From Marinobacter mobilis (GTDB taxonomy: Bacteria > Pseudomonadota > Gammaproteobacteria > Pseudomonadales > Oleiphilaceae), in the NCBI RefSeq assembly GCF_900106945.1, contig NZ_FNNE01000009.1:124001-188000 (forward strand): a DNA stretch of 64,000 nucleotides. The letters are read 5' to 3'. A model generated the notes under the pieces. The model saw nothing but the letters and a program-made list of their open reading frames with translations. It had not been told where the DNA came from and did not search any database. Of this stretch, positions 51,988 to 60,795 are shown piece after piece (within the stretch, counting starts at the first letter, position 1; the number at the start of each line of letters is the position of its first letter). The position numbers and the translations under genes are program-made.

Positions 51988-52776
51988 TTAGCCAATGTTA
52001 TTGGTGATGAACTGCAGCATCTCATCGGTGGTGGACACCACTTTTGAGTTCATTTCATAGGCACGCTGGGTGGTGATCATGTTAACCAGTTCCTCCACCA
52101 CCTCGACGTTGGACGATTCAATGGTGCCTTGCTCAATGGCGCCCAGGCCATTGATGCCGGCCTCACCTTCCTGCGGGTCACCACTGGCATTGGTTTCCCG
52201 GAACAGGTTGTTACCAACGGCCTGCAGGCCCTGTGGATTGATAAAGTCCACCAGGGTGATCTGGCCAAGGTTCTGCGGGCTGGCCTGATCATCCACAATG
52301 GCTGTTACCGTGCCGTCCTTACCAATGGTCAGGGTGGTGGCGTTGTCCGGTACCGTGATGTTCGGCTCCAGGGTATAGCCATCCGGAGTCACAACCTCGC
52401 CGTTGGAGTTGAGCTGGAACTGACCGTCGCGGGTATAGGCGATCGCCCCATCCGGCATCAAGACCTGGAAAAACCCCCGCCCGTTGACCGCCATGTCCAA
52501 CGGCTGCTCGGTAATCTGCAGGTTACCCTGGGAAAACTGCTTGGCGGTTCCGACCACCCGCACCCCGGTACCAAGCTGGAGGCCGGAGGGCAGCTCCGAG
52601 TTCTCGGTATTAAGGCCGCCGGGCTGACGATTGATCTGGTACAACAGATCCTGGAACACCGCCCGGTCGCGTTTGAAGCCGGTGGTATTCACGTTCGCCA
52701 GGTTATTGGAGATGGTGGACATGTTGGTGTCCTGGGCACTTAACCCGGTCTTACTAACCCACAGTGCTGGATGCAT
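51988..52776 (-). CDS. flgG: Flagellar distal rod protein
   Basis: Builds the distal rod. The protein has 262 residues from MHPALWVSKTGLSAQDTNM, the standard FlgG start; seven upstream codons are open but unlikely to be used. ISNNLANVNTTGFKRDRAVFQDL and the C-terminal VNMITTQRAYEMNSKVVSTTDEMLQ are the rod/hook family signatures. It lies 81 bases after flgF. Confidence 0.97.
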   Translation of the reverse strand: MHPALWVSKTGLSAQDTNMSTISNNLANVNTTGFKRDRAVFQDLLYQINRQPGGLNTENSELPSGLQLGTGVRVVGTAKQFSQGNLQITEQPLDMAVNGRGFFQVLMPDGAIAYTRDGQFQLNSNGEVVTPDGYTLEPNITVPDNATTLTIGKDGTVTAIVDDQASPQNLGQITLVDFINPQGLQAVGNNLFRETNASGDPQEGEAGINGLGAIEQGTIESSNVEVVEELVNMITTQRAYEMNSKVVSTTDEMLQFITNNIG

Positions 52777-52857
52777 CTTCTGCTCCTTGCCGGTCAAACT
52801 CTGGAAGCGGCCATAAATTGCCGCTTAGCCCTCACCGGCGATGATTCATGATTCGTA

Positions 52858-53610
52858 TCAAAGGTTCTGCAACAGCCGTGCCGCTGCCTCAGAATTGTCG
52901 TTCGCGGTTCGCATGATCTTGATCTGCATTTCAAACTGGCGCGAAAGCTCCAGGTTGGCGATCATTTCTTCCACGGCGTTAACGTTGGAACTCTCAAGGA
53001 ATCCGGTGGCAACCCTGAGATTGCCGTCGACAGGCTCCGCTCCGCCCAGGGCCTGGTCGGCCTTGCGCCGGATGTAGCCATCCTCACCTTTCTCCAGTGC
53101 GTCACGCGGCGGGTTGACCAGTTTTAACCGGTCCACCACTACCAGTTGATCCGGTGGACCGCCCACGGGAACGATCGATATCGTGCCGTCGGCGCCAACT
53201 TCCACGTTATCGAAAGGAGGCAAAGCCACGGGGCCGCCATTACCGAGTACAAGGTCCCCATTGGCATTACGAAGCAGGCCATTGACGTCGATCTGAAGGC
53301 TGCCGGAGCGCGAGAACACTTCCTGTCCCTGGGCATTCTGGATGCTCAGCCAGCCGTCACCTTCAACGGCCACGTCCAGCTTACGGCCGGTGTCCATGAG
53401 CGCGCCTGCCGCCAGGTCAGTGCCCGGGCGCTCAGTCATGGCGTAGGCGCGGGTCGGATAATGTTCGCCAAACACCGGCATGCTGCGAGCCTGGGCAAAA
53501 TCACGCTTGAAGCCCGTGGTGTTAACGTTTGCCAGATTGTTGGCGTGCGCCCGCTGCGACAGCATGTTCTGCTTCGCACCGGACATACCGATGTAGAGTG
53601 ACTTATCCAT
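52858..53610 (-). CDS. flgF: Flagellar proximal rod protein FlgF
   Basis: A rod subunit of 250 residues, starting MDKSLYIGMSGAKQNML; three upstream codons are open. It has NNLANVNTTGFKRDFAQAR and the C-terminal segment NVNAVEEMIANLELSRQFEMQIKIM. It is the first gene of the second half of the cluster. A candidate RpoN promoter lies about 45-60 bases upstream, so flgFGHIJKL may be transcribed separately from flgBCDE. Confidence 0.96.
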   Translation of the reverse strand: MDKSLYIGMSGAKQNMLSQRAHANNLANVNTTGFKRDFAQARSMPVFGEHYPTRAYAMTERPGTDLAAGALMDTGRKLDVAVEGDGWLSIQNAQGQEVFSRSGSLQIDVNGLLRNANGDLVLGNGGPVALPPFDNVEVGADGTISIVPVGGPPDQLVVVDRLKLVNPPRDALEKGEDGYIRRKADQALGGAEPVDGNLRVATGFLESSNVNAVEEMIANLELSRQFEMQIKIMRTANDNSEAAARLLQNL

Positions 53611-53653
53611 AACGGACAACTCCTGCCGGAATTTTGACTGTTAGTAGTCACAA

Positions 53654-53669
53654 TGCAGGAGTCGTGCCA
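53654..53669 (-). promoter_or_regulatory. Candidate RpoN (sigma-54) promoter of flgF
   Basis: On the minus strand TGGCACGACTCCTGCA gives a perfect -24 element (TGGCACG) and a -12 element CTGCA with one mismatch. GG and GC are separated by the required ten bases. Confidence 0.65.
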
Positions 53670-53765
53670 TTTATGAACCAGGCAACGAGAGCGCACCCCC
53701 GCCCGCCCCGGAGCGCCACCATGTCATGGGGCCCGGGGGAGCGGGAGCGAAGCCGGAACGGCTAC

Positions 53766-55643
53766 TTAGCGGAGGTTGATGATGGTCTGGGTAATCGCAT
53801 CAGAGGTTTCGATGGTCTTGGCGTTGGCCTGATAGTTTCGCTGGGCGATGATCAGGTTCACCAACTCCTCAGACAGGTCGACGTTGGACTCCTCTACCGA
53901 ACTCGCCTTGATCGCACCAAGGGTACCGGTGCCGGGCTGCCCCACAATGGGCTGACCGGATTCAAAGGTTTCCACCCAGGACGTTTCGCCCACCGGGCTC
54001 AGACCATCCGTGTTGTTGAAGGTCGCCAGAGCGACCTGCCCCAGCGCCTTGGACTGGCCGTTGGTGTAACGGGCAAACAGAACCCCTTCATCAGAGACAT
54101 CCAGTCCGGACAAACGTCCGGTGGTATAGCCGTTCTGACGCTGGTCGTTGACCCCGAAATCACTGCCGTACTGAGTGGTGTCGGCCAGATTGATCACAAA
54201 GGCAGAACTTGTGGGAGGATCCGGAATCGGACTCACCACGGTCACTCCCGGCCCAGGAGGACCGTCAGCCCCGTTGGGAGCGCCACTGGCATCCTTGGGC
54301 GTCCAGTCGGTAATCACAATCTCGCCGGAAGGGTCGCCATTGATAGACAGCAGCGTACCGTCCTGATCGAAACGGGCCTGATAGGGACTGATATCCGTAC
54401 CGCCGACATATTCACCATCGATCTGCAAATAGATTGACCACTGGCTCTGACCAACGCCGTTCCCCGGCGCCGGGTCCTTGACGTAGAACTGGGTCAGTAC
54501 ATGCGGGTTGCCCAAACTGTCGTAGAGCGTTGTCGACGTTGCGTGGTTATAGGTCCGCTGATCAGCCGGATTGAAAGAATTGGTGATCTGCAGGGTACGG
54601 CCATCCCAAGCGGTGCCGAAGGTGCCGGTGTCTGAGGCGAGATCGGTGACGCTACGGTCGGCCTGAACCCGGACCGTGCCCAACTGGGTCTGGGGACCAA
54701 CGGTTGCGGCCGTGTTTGAATAGGTGGTCGTGACCGTATTGCCGCGATTATCGATGATACGCAGCTCACCAGACACAATGGACGCGGACACCGTGGTGGC
54801 GGTTGAGTTATTTATGGCATCCACCAGCGAGTTGAGGTCGGTAACACCTGTGGTATCAATAGGTACCGAGACGCCGTCAAGCTCCAGCTGGAAGTCAAAC
54901 CCACCCACCGCAATGAATGCGTCATCAAGGCCGGTCAGGGTCGTCTCGGTGGTCGCTGACGCACTGACACCGTCCATCTGGCTCAGTACATCAACCACGT
55001 CGGCAGCCGATGAACCAGCCGGAATAGACGCATTCTGGGTGGTACCATCGCTGTAGGTGACGGTCACAACTTCTGCCGGAAACGAGGTGCCGCCCACTTC
55101 CGCCTGCCCTACATCTGCCAGCACGGACACCTGACTTTCCAGCACCTCTTCCCGGGAATCCAGGTTGACGTCGGTTTCAAGACTGGTGGTCCTGCGTGGC
55201 GCCAGGTTGGCGGTATCGATCTGCAGATCACCACGAATACCGGACAGGTTGCCATCGTCATCCGCCTGGTAGCCCTGCACTCGCATATTCTGGTTATTGA
55301 TCACAAAGCCGTCCACATCAACACCGAACTGACCGGCGCGGGAGTAGCGGATCTCGCCACCGTTACTCAATACAAAGAAGCCGTCACCGTTGATGGCCAG
55401 ATCCAGGCCATTGTCGGTAAAGCTGATGTTGCCTTGACCAAAGTTCTGCTGAATATCCTGAACCCGGACCCCATCACCGATGGTGTTGTTTCCACCGCTC
55501 AGAAAGCCGCTGGCATAAAGGTCACCAAATTCCGCACGGCTGCTCTTGAAGCCGACGGTACTGGCGTTAGCAATGTTGTGACCGGTTACGTCCAGATCCA
55601 CCGAAGCTGCCCGTAAACCGCTTAGCCCTGTATTAAAAGCCAT
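53766..55643 (-). CDS. flgE: Flagellar hook protein FlgE
   Basis: The hook subunit. The protein has 625 residues, longer than E. coli (402) and most Pseudomonas forms. The N-terminal D0 is MAFNTGLSGLRAASVDLDV with HNIANASTVGFKSSRAEF. The C-terminal D0 is SEELVNLIIAQRNYQANAKTIE. The middle (about 150-330) is a Thr/Val/Asp-rich insertion predicted to form extra outer hook domains. It lies 26 bases after flgD. A GC-rich 140-base gap separates it from flgF. Confidence 0.96.
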   Translation of the reverse strand: MAFNTGLSGLRAASVDLDVTGHNIANASTVGFKSSRAEFGDLYASGFLSGGNNTIGDGVRVQDIQQNFGQGNISFTDNGLDLAINGDGFFVLSNGGEIRYSRAGQFGVDVDGFVINNQNMRVQGYQADDDGNLSGIRGDLQIDTANLAPRRTTSLETDVNLDSREEVLESQVSVLADVGQAEVGGTSFPAEVVTVTYSDGTTQNASIPAGSSAADVVDVLSQMDGVSASATTETTLTGLDDAFIAVGGFDFQLELDGVSVPIDTTGVTDLNSLVDAINNSTATTVSASIVSGELRIIDNRGNTVTTTYSNTAATVGPQTQLGTVRVQADRSVTDLASDTGTFGTAWDGRTLQITNSFNPADQRTYNHATSTTLYDSLGNPHVLTQFYVKDPAPGNGVGQSQWSIYLQIDGEYVGGTDISPYQARFDQDGTLLSINGDPSGEIVITDWTPKDASGAPNGADGPPGPGVTVVSPIPDPPTSSAFVINLADTTQYGSDFGVNDQRQNGYTTGRLSGLDVSDEGVLFARYTNGQSKALGQVALATFNNTDGLSPVGETSWVETFESGQPIVGQPGTGTLGAIKASSVEESNVDLSEELVNLIIAQRNYQANAKTIETSDAITQTIINLR

Positions 55644-55669
55644 GTTGCACCTCGTAAATCGTCTCTGGA

Positions 55670-56341
55670 TTAGTTGATCTGGTAGACATCAGACAGTCCG
55701 ATCGAACCCATATGGGCCAGATTCAGGGTGATCCTGCCTTCACTACCCAACGAAACACTGTCAACGTTGGCGCTGATCAGGGTTCCAAGCTGTTCGGTAC
55801 CACCGCCATAATTACCCTGGGCGACGATTTCATATTTGCCAGGCGGCAATTGTTCGCCGTTGCCATCCAGACCGTCCCAGCTGAACTTGTGGTAGCCGGC
55901 GTCTGCCGCACCCACATCAATCTGATGGACCAGCTCCCCGGCACTATTCTTGATGGAGATGGTCAGGTTCGACGTGGACTGCTGCACCGCGACGCTGCCT
56001 GCAATCTCACCGCCTTCGACCAGGCGGCTGGCAGTGCCGGGAACCAGCACCGAACGTCCAACCATGGCAGACGCCTGAAGCGCCTGGGATGAACGGAACT
56101 CACCAACCATATCGCCGATGGAATTCGACACTCCCTGCATCTCCTCCAGCGAGCTGAACTGCGCCAGCTGGGAAATGAACTCACCATTGTCCTGGGGTTC
56201 CAGAGGGTTCTGGTTCTCCAGCTGTGCCAGCATCAGCTCCAGGAATTCATTCTTCCCGAGTTCACTGTTCTTGCCGGACCCTGTGCTTTGCAGCTGGTAC
56301 TGACTAAGGACTTCGTTGGTTGTACCGTTAACCGTGCTCAT
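55670..56341 (-). CDS. flgD: Flagellar hook assembly cap protein FlgD
   Basis: The hook cap scaffold. The protein has 223 residues. The N-terminal conserved segment is LGKNEFLELMLAQLENQNPLEPQDNGEFISQLAQFSSLEEM. The FlgD Ig-like (FlgD_ig) domain includes HKFSWDGLDGNGEQLPPGKYEI. It lies 19 bases after flgC in the flgBCDE unit. Confidence 0.96.
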   Translation of the reverse strand: MSTVNGTTNEVLSQYQLQSTGSGKNSELGKNEFLELMLAQLENQNPLEPQDNGEFISQLAQFSSLEEMQGVSNSIGDMVGEFRSSQALQASAMVGRSVLVPGTASRLVEGGEIAGSVAVQQSTSNLTISIKNSAGELVHQIDVGAADAGYHKFSWDGLDGNGEQLPPGKYEIVAQGNYGGGTEQLGTLISANVDSVSLGSEGRITLNLAHMGSIGLSDVYQIN

Positions 56342-56360
56342 GTTCGCGTTCCTCGATCGG

Positions 56361-56804
56361 TTACTGCTGGCCCAGGGTCAGGATGCGCTGCATCATGGAT
56401 TTGGCGGTATTCATGACGTCCACGTTCATCTGGAAACTGCGGGATGACGACATCATGTCCGCCATTTCCTCAACCACATTGACGTTGGGGTAGAACACAT
56501 AGCCATCTTCATTGGCGGCCGGATGATCCGGTTGGTAGCGCATCTGCAGTTCCGCATCGCTCTCAACAATACCTTCCACCCTTACTCCGGCACCCGGCCC
56601 CTGCGCACCACCAAATCCCTGCCCCTGAGCCCCGAGCATTTCCTGCTGGATGGCGGCAAAGACCGGCTTGCGGGCACGATAGGTGCTGTCAACGCTGGAG
56701 CTTGCGGTTTCTGCATTGGCGATGTTCGAGGCCGTGGTGTTCAGCCGCAGTGACTGAGCGGTCATTCCGGAACCGGCAATATCGAAAATACTTCCAAGGG
56801 ACAT
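56361..56804 (-). CDS. flgC: Flagellar proximal rod protein FlgC
   Basis: A rod subunit of 147 residues. It contains IAGSGMTAQSLRLNTTASNIANAETAS and VVEEMADMMSSSRSFQMNVDVM. The ATG at 56804 has AAGGAGA at the right distance; the GTG at 56807 does not. Confidence 0.96.
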   Translation of the reverse strand: MSLGSIFDIAGSGMTAQSLRLNTTASNIANAETASSSVDSTYRARKPVFAAIQQEMLGAQGQGFGGAQGPGAGVRVEGIVESDAELQMRYQPDHPAANEDGYVFYPNVNVVEEMADMMSSSRSFQMNVDVMNTAKSMMQRILTLGQQ

Positions 56805-56839
56805 CACGTCTCTCCTTCTCTTAACCTACCGTATCCGGC

Positions 56840-57235
56840 TTATTCGCCACGGATCGCCTTCGCGAGGCCGGTAAACTTGCTGTTCAGGAACTGGAAGCTG
56901 GCCTGATAGTCCATGGCATTGCGCATGAACCGGGTCTGCTCCTGCTGGGTGTCGACCGTATTGCCATCAATAGAGGGCTGGTCCGGGTTGCGGTACATCA
57001 CATCGGCATGGCCACCCATGGACGTATCCAGGTGACCTTCATGGGTGCGGGCCATCTGGAGCCCCTGCATTTCTCCCTGAGCCCTGGCCATCACCGCCTG
57101 AAAATCCACATCCCTGGCCTTGTAGCCCGGGGTATCCGCATTTGCCAGGTTGTTAGCCAGCACTTCCGCTCGCTGAACCCTGGCCTGCAGAGCCTGCTCG
57201 TGGATCCCCAATGCGCTGCTGAAGGTAATTGCCAT
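56840..57235 (-). CDS. flgB: Flagellar proximal rod protein FlgB
   Basis: The first gene of the rod-hook operon. The protein has 131 residues, starting MAITFSSALGIHEQALQ. It contains ANNLANADTPGYKARDVDF and the C-terminal FMRNAMDYQASFQFLNSKFTGL. An RpoN promoter lies 54-69 bases upstream. Confidence 0.97.
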   Translation of the reverse strand: MAITFSSALGIHEQALQARVQRAEVLANNLANADTPGYKARDVDFQAVMARAQGEMQGLQMARTHEGHLDTSMGGHADVMYRNPDQPSIDGNTVDTQQEQTRFMRNAMDYQASFQFLNSKFTGLAKAIRGE

Positions 57236-57288
57236 ACCGCCTCCGGAAACTTCGACATTTGCGTCCTGGACGCCTTTTTCTGGATTAC

Positions 57289-57304
57289 AGCAAGACTGGT
57301 GCCA
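57289..57304 (-). promoter_or_regulatory. RpoN (sigma-54) promoter of flgBCDE
   Basis: On the minus strand TGGCACCAGTCTTGCT: perfect -24 TGGCAC and perfect -12 TTGCT with consensus spacing. It matches the sigma-54/FleQ-type control known for flgB operons in Pseudomonas. Confidence 0.85.
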
Positions 57305-57459
57305 GTTTCTCTAAAGTATTCAGAAACGAGGCTGGGAGAGGGATAGAAGGGACTCGGGCAGGACGTCAGGGATCAGAATGACCGGCAAACACAGAAAAAG
57401 CGGCAAGAGCTTTCCCCCTGCTACCGGTGCGCAGGGAGATTCAGGGCAATCACATCAAC

Positions 57460-58014
57460 TCAGCAATCGACTGGCGGCCAGGCGGAAACAAAATGCGAGG
57501 TCTCAAGGCGAGGCAGGTCCGGCTTCGGGTTTTTGACCGTTCCAACATAGAGGAAACCGGCAATACTCTCGTGCTCTGCCAACCCCAGGCCCGCTTCAAC
57601 TGACGGGTGGTACGCCATCGGGCCGGTCCGCCACATGCCACCAAAACCTGCCGATTCGAGTGCCAGCAACATATACCCCATCCCCACAGCGGTCGACATG
57701 GACTGCTCGATTTCAGGTACCTTGGGGTGCGGCTTTACTGACGTTATACCAACAATGATCATCGGGGCCCGCAGAGGCATCTTCCGCAACTTGTCCCGCT
57801 CTGCCTCCGATTCGCCCGTCTGGGCAAACAAACCACCCAGCCGTTCGAGCCCCTCACCTTCAACCACCAGGTAACGCCAGGGGCGCAGCAAGGCATGATC
57901 CGGAGCCCTCGCAGCGCACTGGAAAATGCGATCAAGAACCTCTCCATCCGGAGCCGGTGCATCTAGCCTCGGTTCGGAAGAACGATTCAGGATGGCGTGA
58001 ATAAGGTCGGTCAT
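57460..58014 (-). CDS. YdjA-like nitroreductase family protein
   Basis: A 184-residue FMN-dependent nitroreductase-like protein of the compact YdjA type. Marks are AAARAPDHALLRPWRYLVVEG near the start, then MSTAVGMGYMLLALESAGFGGMWRTG and GFLYVGTV. The natural substrate is unknown. It sits next to the flg cluster but is probably a separate transcript; about 155 bases separate its stop from the sigma-54 site. Confidence 0.9.
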   Translation of the reverse strand: MTDLIHAILNRSSEPRLDAPAPDGEVLDRIFQCAARAPDHALLRPWRYLVVEGEGLERLGGLFAQTGESEAERDKLRKMPLRAPMIIVGITSVKPHPKVPEIEQSMSTAVGMGYMLLALESAGFGGMWRTGPMAYHPSVEAGLGLAEHESIAGFLYVGTVKNPKPDLPRLETSHFVSAWPPVDC

Positions 58015-58171
58015 AGAAAGGGATCCTGGAAGATCAATGGAGTTACCAGTGCCGCGCGGCCCGGATGACGGACAACAAATTGCCAGAATTGTTAACGGCA
58101 GGCAATGCTGTTAGTCTTTAGTAGTAGAATAGTCTACCTCATAAAAAACCGAGAACACGGGTAGCGCGTGC

Positions 58172-58483
58172 ATGAGTGATTCCAGGGCTTTCAACAGTTT
58201 TGCTGAGTTCTATCCCTATTACCTTGAGGAACACAGCGACCTCACCTGTCGCCGTCTGCATTACCTTGGTAGTTTTCTGGTCCTTGTGGTTGCCGGTTAC
58301 GCGTTGATCACTGGCCGCCTCGCCCTTTTATGGCTGCTCCCGGTTATTGGCTATGGTTTTGCCTGGCTGGGACACTTCAAGTTCGAAAAGAACCGCCCTG
58401 CCACCTTCAAGTACCCCCTGTACAGCCTCATGGGTGATTGGGTCATGTTAAAAGACATGCTGATTGGCCGTATCCGGTTCTGA
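58172..58483 (+). CDS. Mpo1-like (DUF962) membrane protein
   Basis: A 103-residue protein of the Mpo1/DUF962 family. Yeast Mpo1 is an Fe(II)-dependent fatty-acid alpha-dioxygenase; bacterial members are uncharacterised. The family start FNSFAEFYPYYLEEHSDLTCRRLHYLG carries the His-containing metal-site region, and a second conserved segment, WLGHFKFEKNRPATFKYP, follows two membrane helices. Its stop lies one base before the next ATG, so it is probably co-translated with the cyclase. Confidence 0.87.
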   Translation: MSDSRAFNSFAEFYPYYLEEHSDLTCRRLHYLGSFLVLVVAGYALITGRLALLWLLPVIGYGFAWLGHFKFEKNRPATFKYPLYSLMGDWVMLKDMLIGRIRF

Positions 58484-58484
58484 A

Positions 58485-59894
58485 ATGATGAATGCACCGC
58501 TCAAGGTAGCCAAGACGCTGTCTTTTGACAGCAGCAAGCCAGTGGCCATCCCGCCGATGCCCGACTACAACGGTCGTCTGCTTGCCTATACCTCGATGGC
58601 CGTCATTCTGGCTACCTGCATTTACCAGTCTGTGGTCCCCAAAGAGCTGTACTGGTTGTTGGCGGGCTGTATCATCTGGCCTCACGTCGTCCATTTCCTG
58701 AGCCGGCGAACGCTACTGCGTAAATCCGCCCGCATCCGCCACAAGATGCTGATGCTCGACTCCACCTTCGCGGGTGTTCTGGTTGGCTTTCTAGGACTTG
58801 TCGCTATCCCGTCAACCGCCGTTGTGATTACCGTAATGTTCAGCTGCCTGATGGTGGGCGGCGTTCGGCTCTGGGTCACCGGCACGCTCCTGATGGCAAC
58901 CACAACGGTCCTGAGCTCAGCCTTCCTCGGCACCGCGGAATCCCTCCATACTCCTCTGCTGACCAGCATCGTCTCGGTGGCCGCATCCGGCGTTTACATC
59001 TGTATCACTGCCTTTTATTCACATCAGCAGGCCCGCTCGCTGATGCAGGCCAAAACCCAGATCCAGAATCAGCGCGAACAATCCATCGCACTGTCACACA
59101 AACTCTCCAAGTACCTGTCACCCCAGGTCTGGCAGTCCATCTTTACGGGTGAGCGGGACGTACGGCTCGAAACCCAGCGCAAGAAGCTCGCTATTTTCTT
59201 TTCCGACATCAAGGGCTTTACCGAACTGTCCGAGGAGATGGAACCGGAAGCACTGACTGAACTGCTCAACCACTACTTCAACGAAATGTCTGAAGTGGCC
59301 CTCAAATATGGCGGCACCATCGACAAGTTCGTAGGCGACTCGATCATGGTGTTCTTTGGTGACCCAACCAGTCGCGGCGCCCGGGAAGACGCCTTCTCCT
59401 GTGTTTCCATGGCCATCGAAATGCGCAAGCACATGAAGATCATGCGGCAGAAGTGGCGCAGCCAGGGCATCAAGACGCCCCTCGAAATCCGCATGGGTAT
59501 CAGTATGGGCTATACCACGGTCGGTAACTTTGGTGCCGAAAACCGTATGGACTACACCATCATCGGCAAGGAAGTGAACCTTGCCAGCCGCCTCGAGTCC
59601 CTGGCGGAACCGGGCGAAATCCTGATCTCCTATGAAACCTTCTCCCTGATCAAGGACAAGATCATGTGCCGGGACAAGGGCGAAATCACCGTGAAAGGGT
59701 TTGTCCGCCCGGTCCCGATCTATGAGGTAGTGGACTTCCGCCGTGACATGGGCCCCAACCGGAGCTTTATGGAACACGAACACAGCGGTTTCGCAATGTA
59801 CCTGGATTCCGACAAGATCACCGAAAAGGAACGCACGTCCATTCTTGCCGCCCTGGAAGACGCGGCAGATCGCCTGCGCCAGGAAGAACTCTGA
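58485..59894 (+). CDS. cyaB: MASE2-type membrane adenylate cyclase (CyaB-like)
   Basis: Makes cyclic AMP. The protein has 469 residues. The N-terminal half (about 30-185) is a multi-pass membrane MASE2-like sensor. The C-terminal class III cyclase domain has the metal aspartates in FFSDIKGFTELSEE (Asp241) and DKFVGDSIMVFFGDP. Lys in TIDKFVGD and Asp in MDYTIIGKEVNLASRLE fit ATP rather than GTP as substrate. The architecture is that of Pseudomonas aeruginosa CyaB. ATGATG at 58485 gives two possible starts. A Vfr-like partner is not in this window. Confidence 0.92.
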   Translation: MMNAPLKVAKTLSFDSSKPVAIPPMPDYNGRLLAYTSMAVILATCIYQSVVPKELYWLLAGCIIWPHVVHFLSRRTLLRKSARIRHKMLMLDSTFAGVLVGFLGLVAIPSTAVVITVMFSCLMVGGVRLWVTGTLLMATTTVLSSAFLGTAESLHTPLLTSIVSVAASGVYICITAFYSHQQARSLMQAKTQIQNQREQSIALSHKLSKYLSPQVWQSIFTGERDVRLETQRKKLAIFFSDIKGFTELSEEMEPEALTELLNHYFNEMSEVALKYGGTIDKFVGDSIMVFFGDPTSRGAREDAFSCVSMAIEMRKHMKIMRQKWRSQGIKTPLEIRMGISMGYTTVGNFGAENRMDYTIIGKEVNLASRLESLAEPGEILISYETFSLIKDKIMCRDKGEITVKGFVRPVPIYEVVDFRRDMGPNRSFMEHEHSGFAMYLDSDKITEKERTSILAALEDAADRLRQEEL

Positions 59895-59927
59895 CCCAAG
59901 CCCTTCCTTAGACAGCCCCTGGAATGC

Positions 59928-60746
59928 TTACTGACGGATCAGCCGGACAGACGGGGCGTACCCGGGTTCAGTGCTGCGCCAGGGGTTGATGTCCAGCCCC
60001 CCTCTTCTTGTATAACGGGCACAGACCGTCAGCGACTCCGGCTGACAGTGAGTCATGATGTCGGTAAACACCGTTTCCACGCAGTGCTCGTGGAAATCCT
60101 GCTTCTGCCGGAACCCCACCACGTACTTCAGCAGGCCAGCCCGGGAAAGGGCCGGCCCGGTGTATTCAACAGTCAGGGTGCCCCAGTCAGGCTGACCGGT
60201 GACCGGGCAGTTACTTTTCAGCAGATGGGAGCAGAGCTTTTCAGTGATGACCGGGCCATCCACGCTCAGGCATGACGCATCGTAGTCGTAGCTCACGGCA
60301 TCGACCGGCTCATCGTCGATCAGGATAAAGCCTTCCGGCCGGCCAGTGGCCACACCACTCTCATCGACACTGTGCAGGCGCGCCGTTACCGCAGCACCGC
60401 AAGCACTTGAGAGATCCCGCTCCACCACCTCAAGCATCTGTTCCGGGGTGGAAAAGACGCTCTGATTGAGCGAGTTCAGGTACAGTTTCCAGGACTTGGA
60501 CTCGATCAGAGAAGGCGACGCCGCCGGAACACGGAATTCAATCCAGGCCACCGCTGGCACCCCGGACGGACGCAACCAGGACACTTCCCAGGCCTGCCAG
60601 AGATCCTCGCCAAACCAGGGCCAGCGACCGTCAGAAAGACCAATCCGGCGACGGTTGTCATCGCGGGGTACCGGAAACAGCAGCTCCGGGCTGTAGCTAT
60701 CAGGATACTCGCTGTTCTTCCCCAGGGGAGCGTTGTGCAGACCCAT
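59928..60746 (-). CDS. queF: NADPH-dependent 7-cyano-7-deazaguanine reductase
   Basis: Reduces preQ0 to preQ1, the base that Tgt inserts. The 272-residue long form has two T-fold halves. The active-site cysteine is in LLKSNCPVTGQPDW and the conserved Glu in EYTGP. The QueF motif ESKSWKLYLNSLNQ is in the N-terminal half. The ATG at 60746 has GAGG seven bases upstream. It is convergent with cyaB. Confidence 0.97.
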   Translation of the reverse strand: MGLHNAPLGKNSEYPDSYSPELLFPVPRDDNRRRIGLSDGRWPWFGEDLWQAWEVSWLRPSGVPAVAWIEFRVPAASPSLIESKSWKLYLNSLNQSVFSTPEQMLEVVERDLSSACGAAVTARLHSVDESGVATGRPEGFILIDDEPVDAVSYDYDASCLSVDGPVITEKLCSHLLKSNCPVTGQPDWGTLTVEYTGPALSRAGLLKYVVGFRQKQDFHEHCVETVFTDIMTHCQPESLTVCARYTRRGGLDINPWRSTEPGYAPSVRLIRQ

Positions 60747-60795
60747 GTTCAAACCTCAAATCAAACAGAAAAAACGTCTGGCCGAAATGGCAACG

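Noticed and set aside
57377..57535. Short plus-strand frame between flgB and the nitroreductase
   Set aside because: It overlaps the 3' end of the nitroreductase gene, is low complexity (Gln/Ser/Gly/Arg) and lacks a ribosome site.
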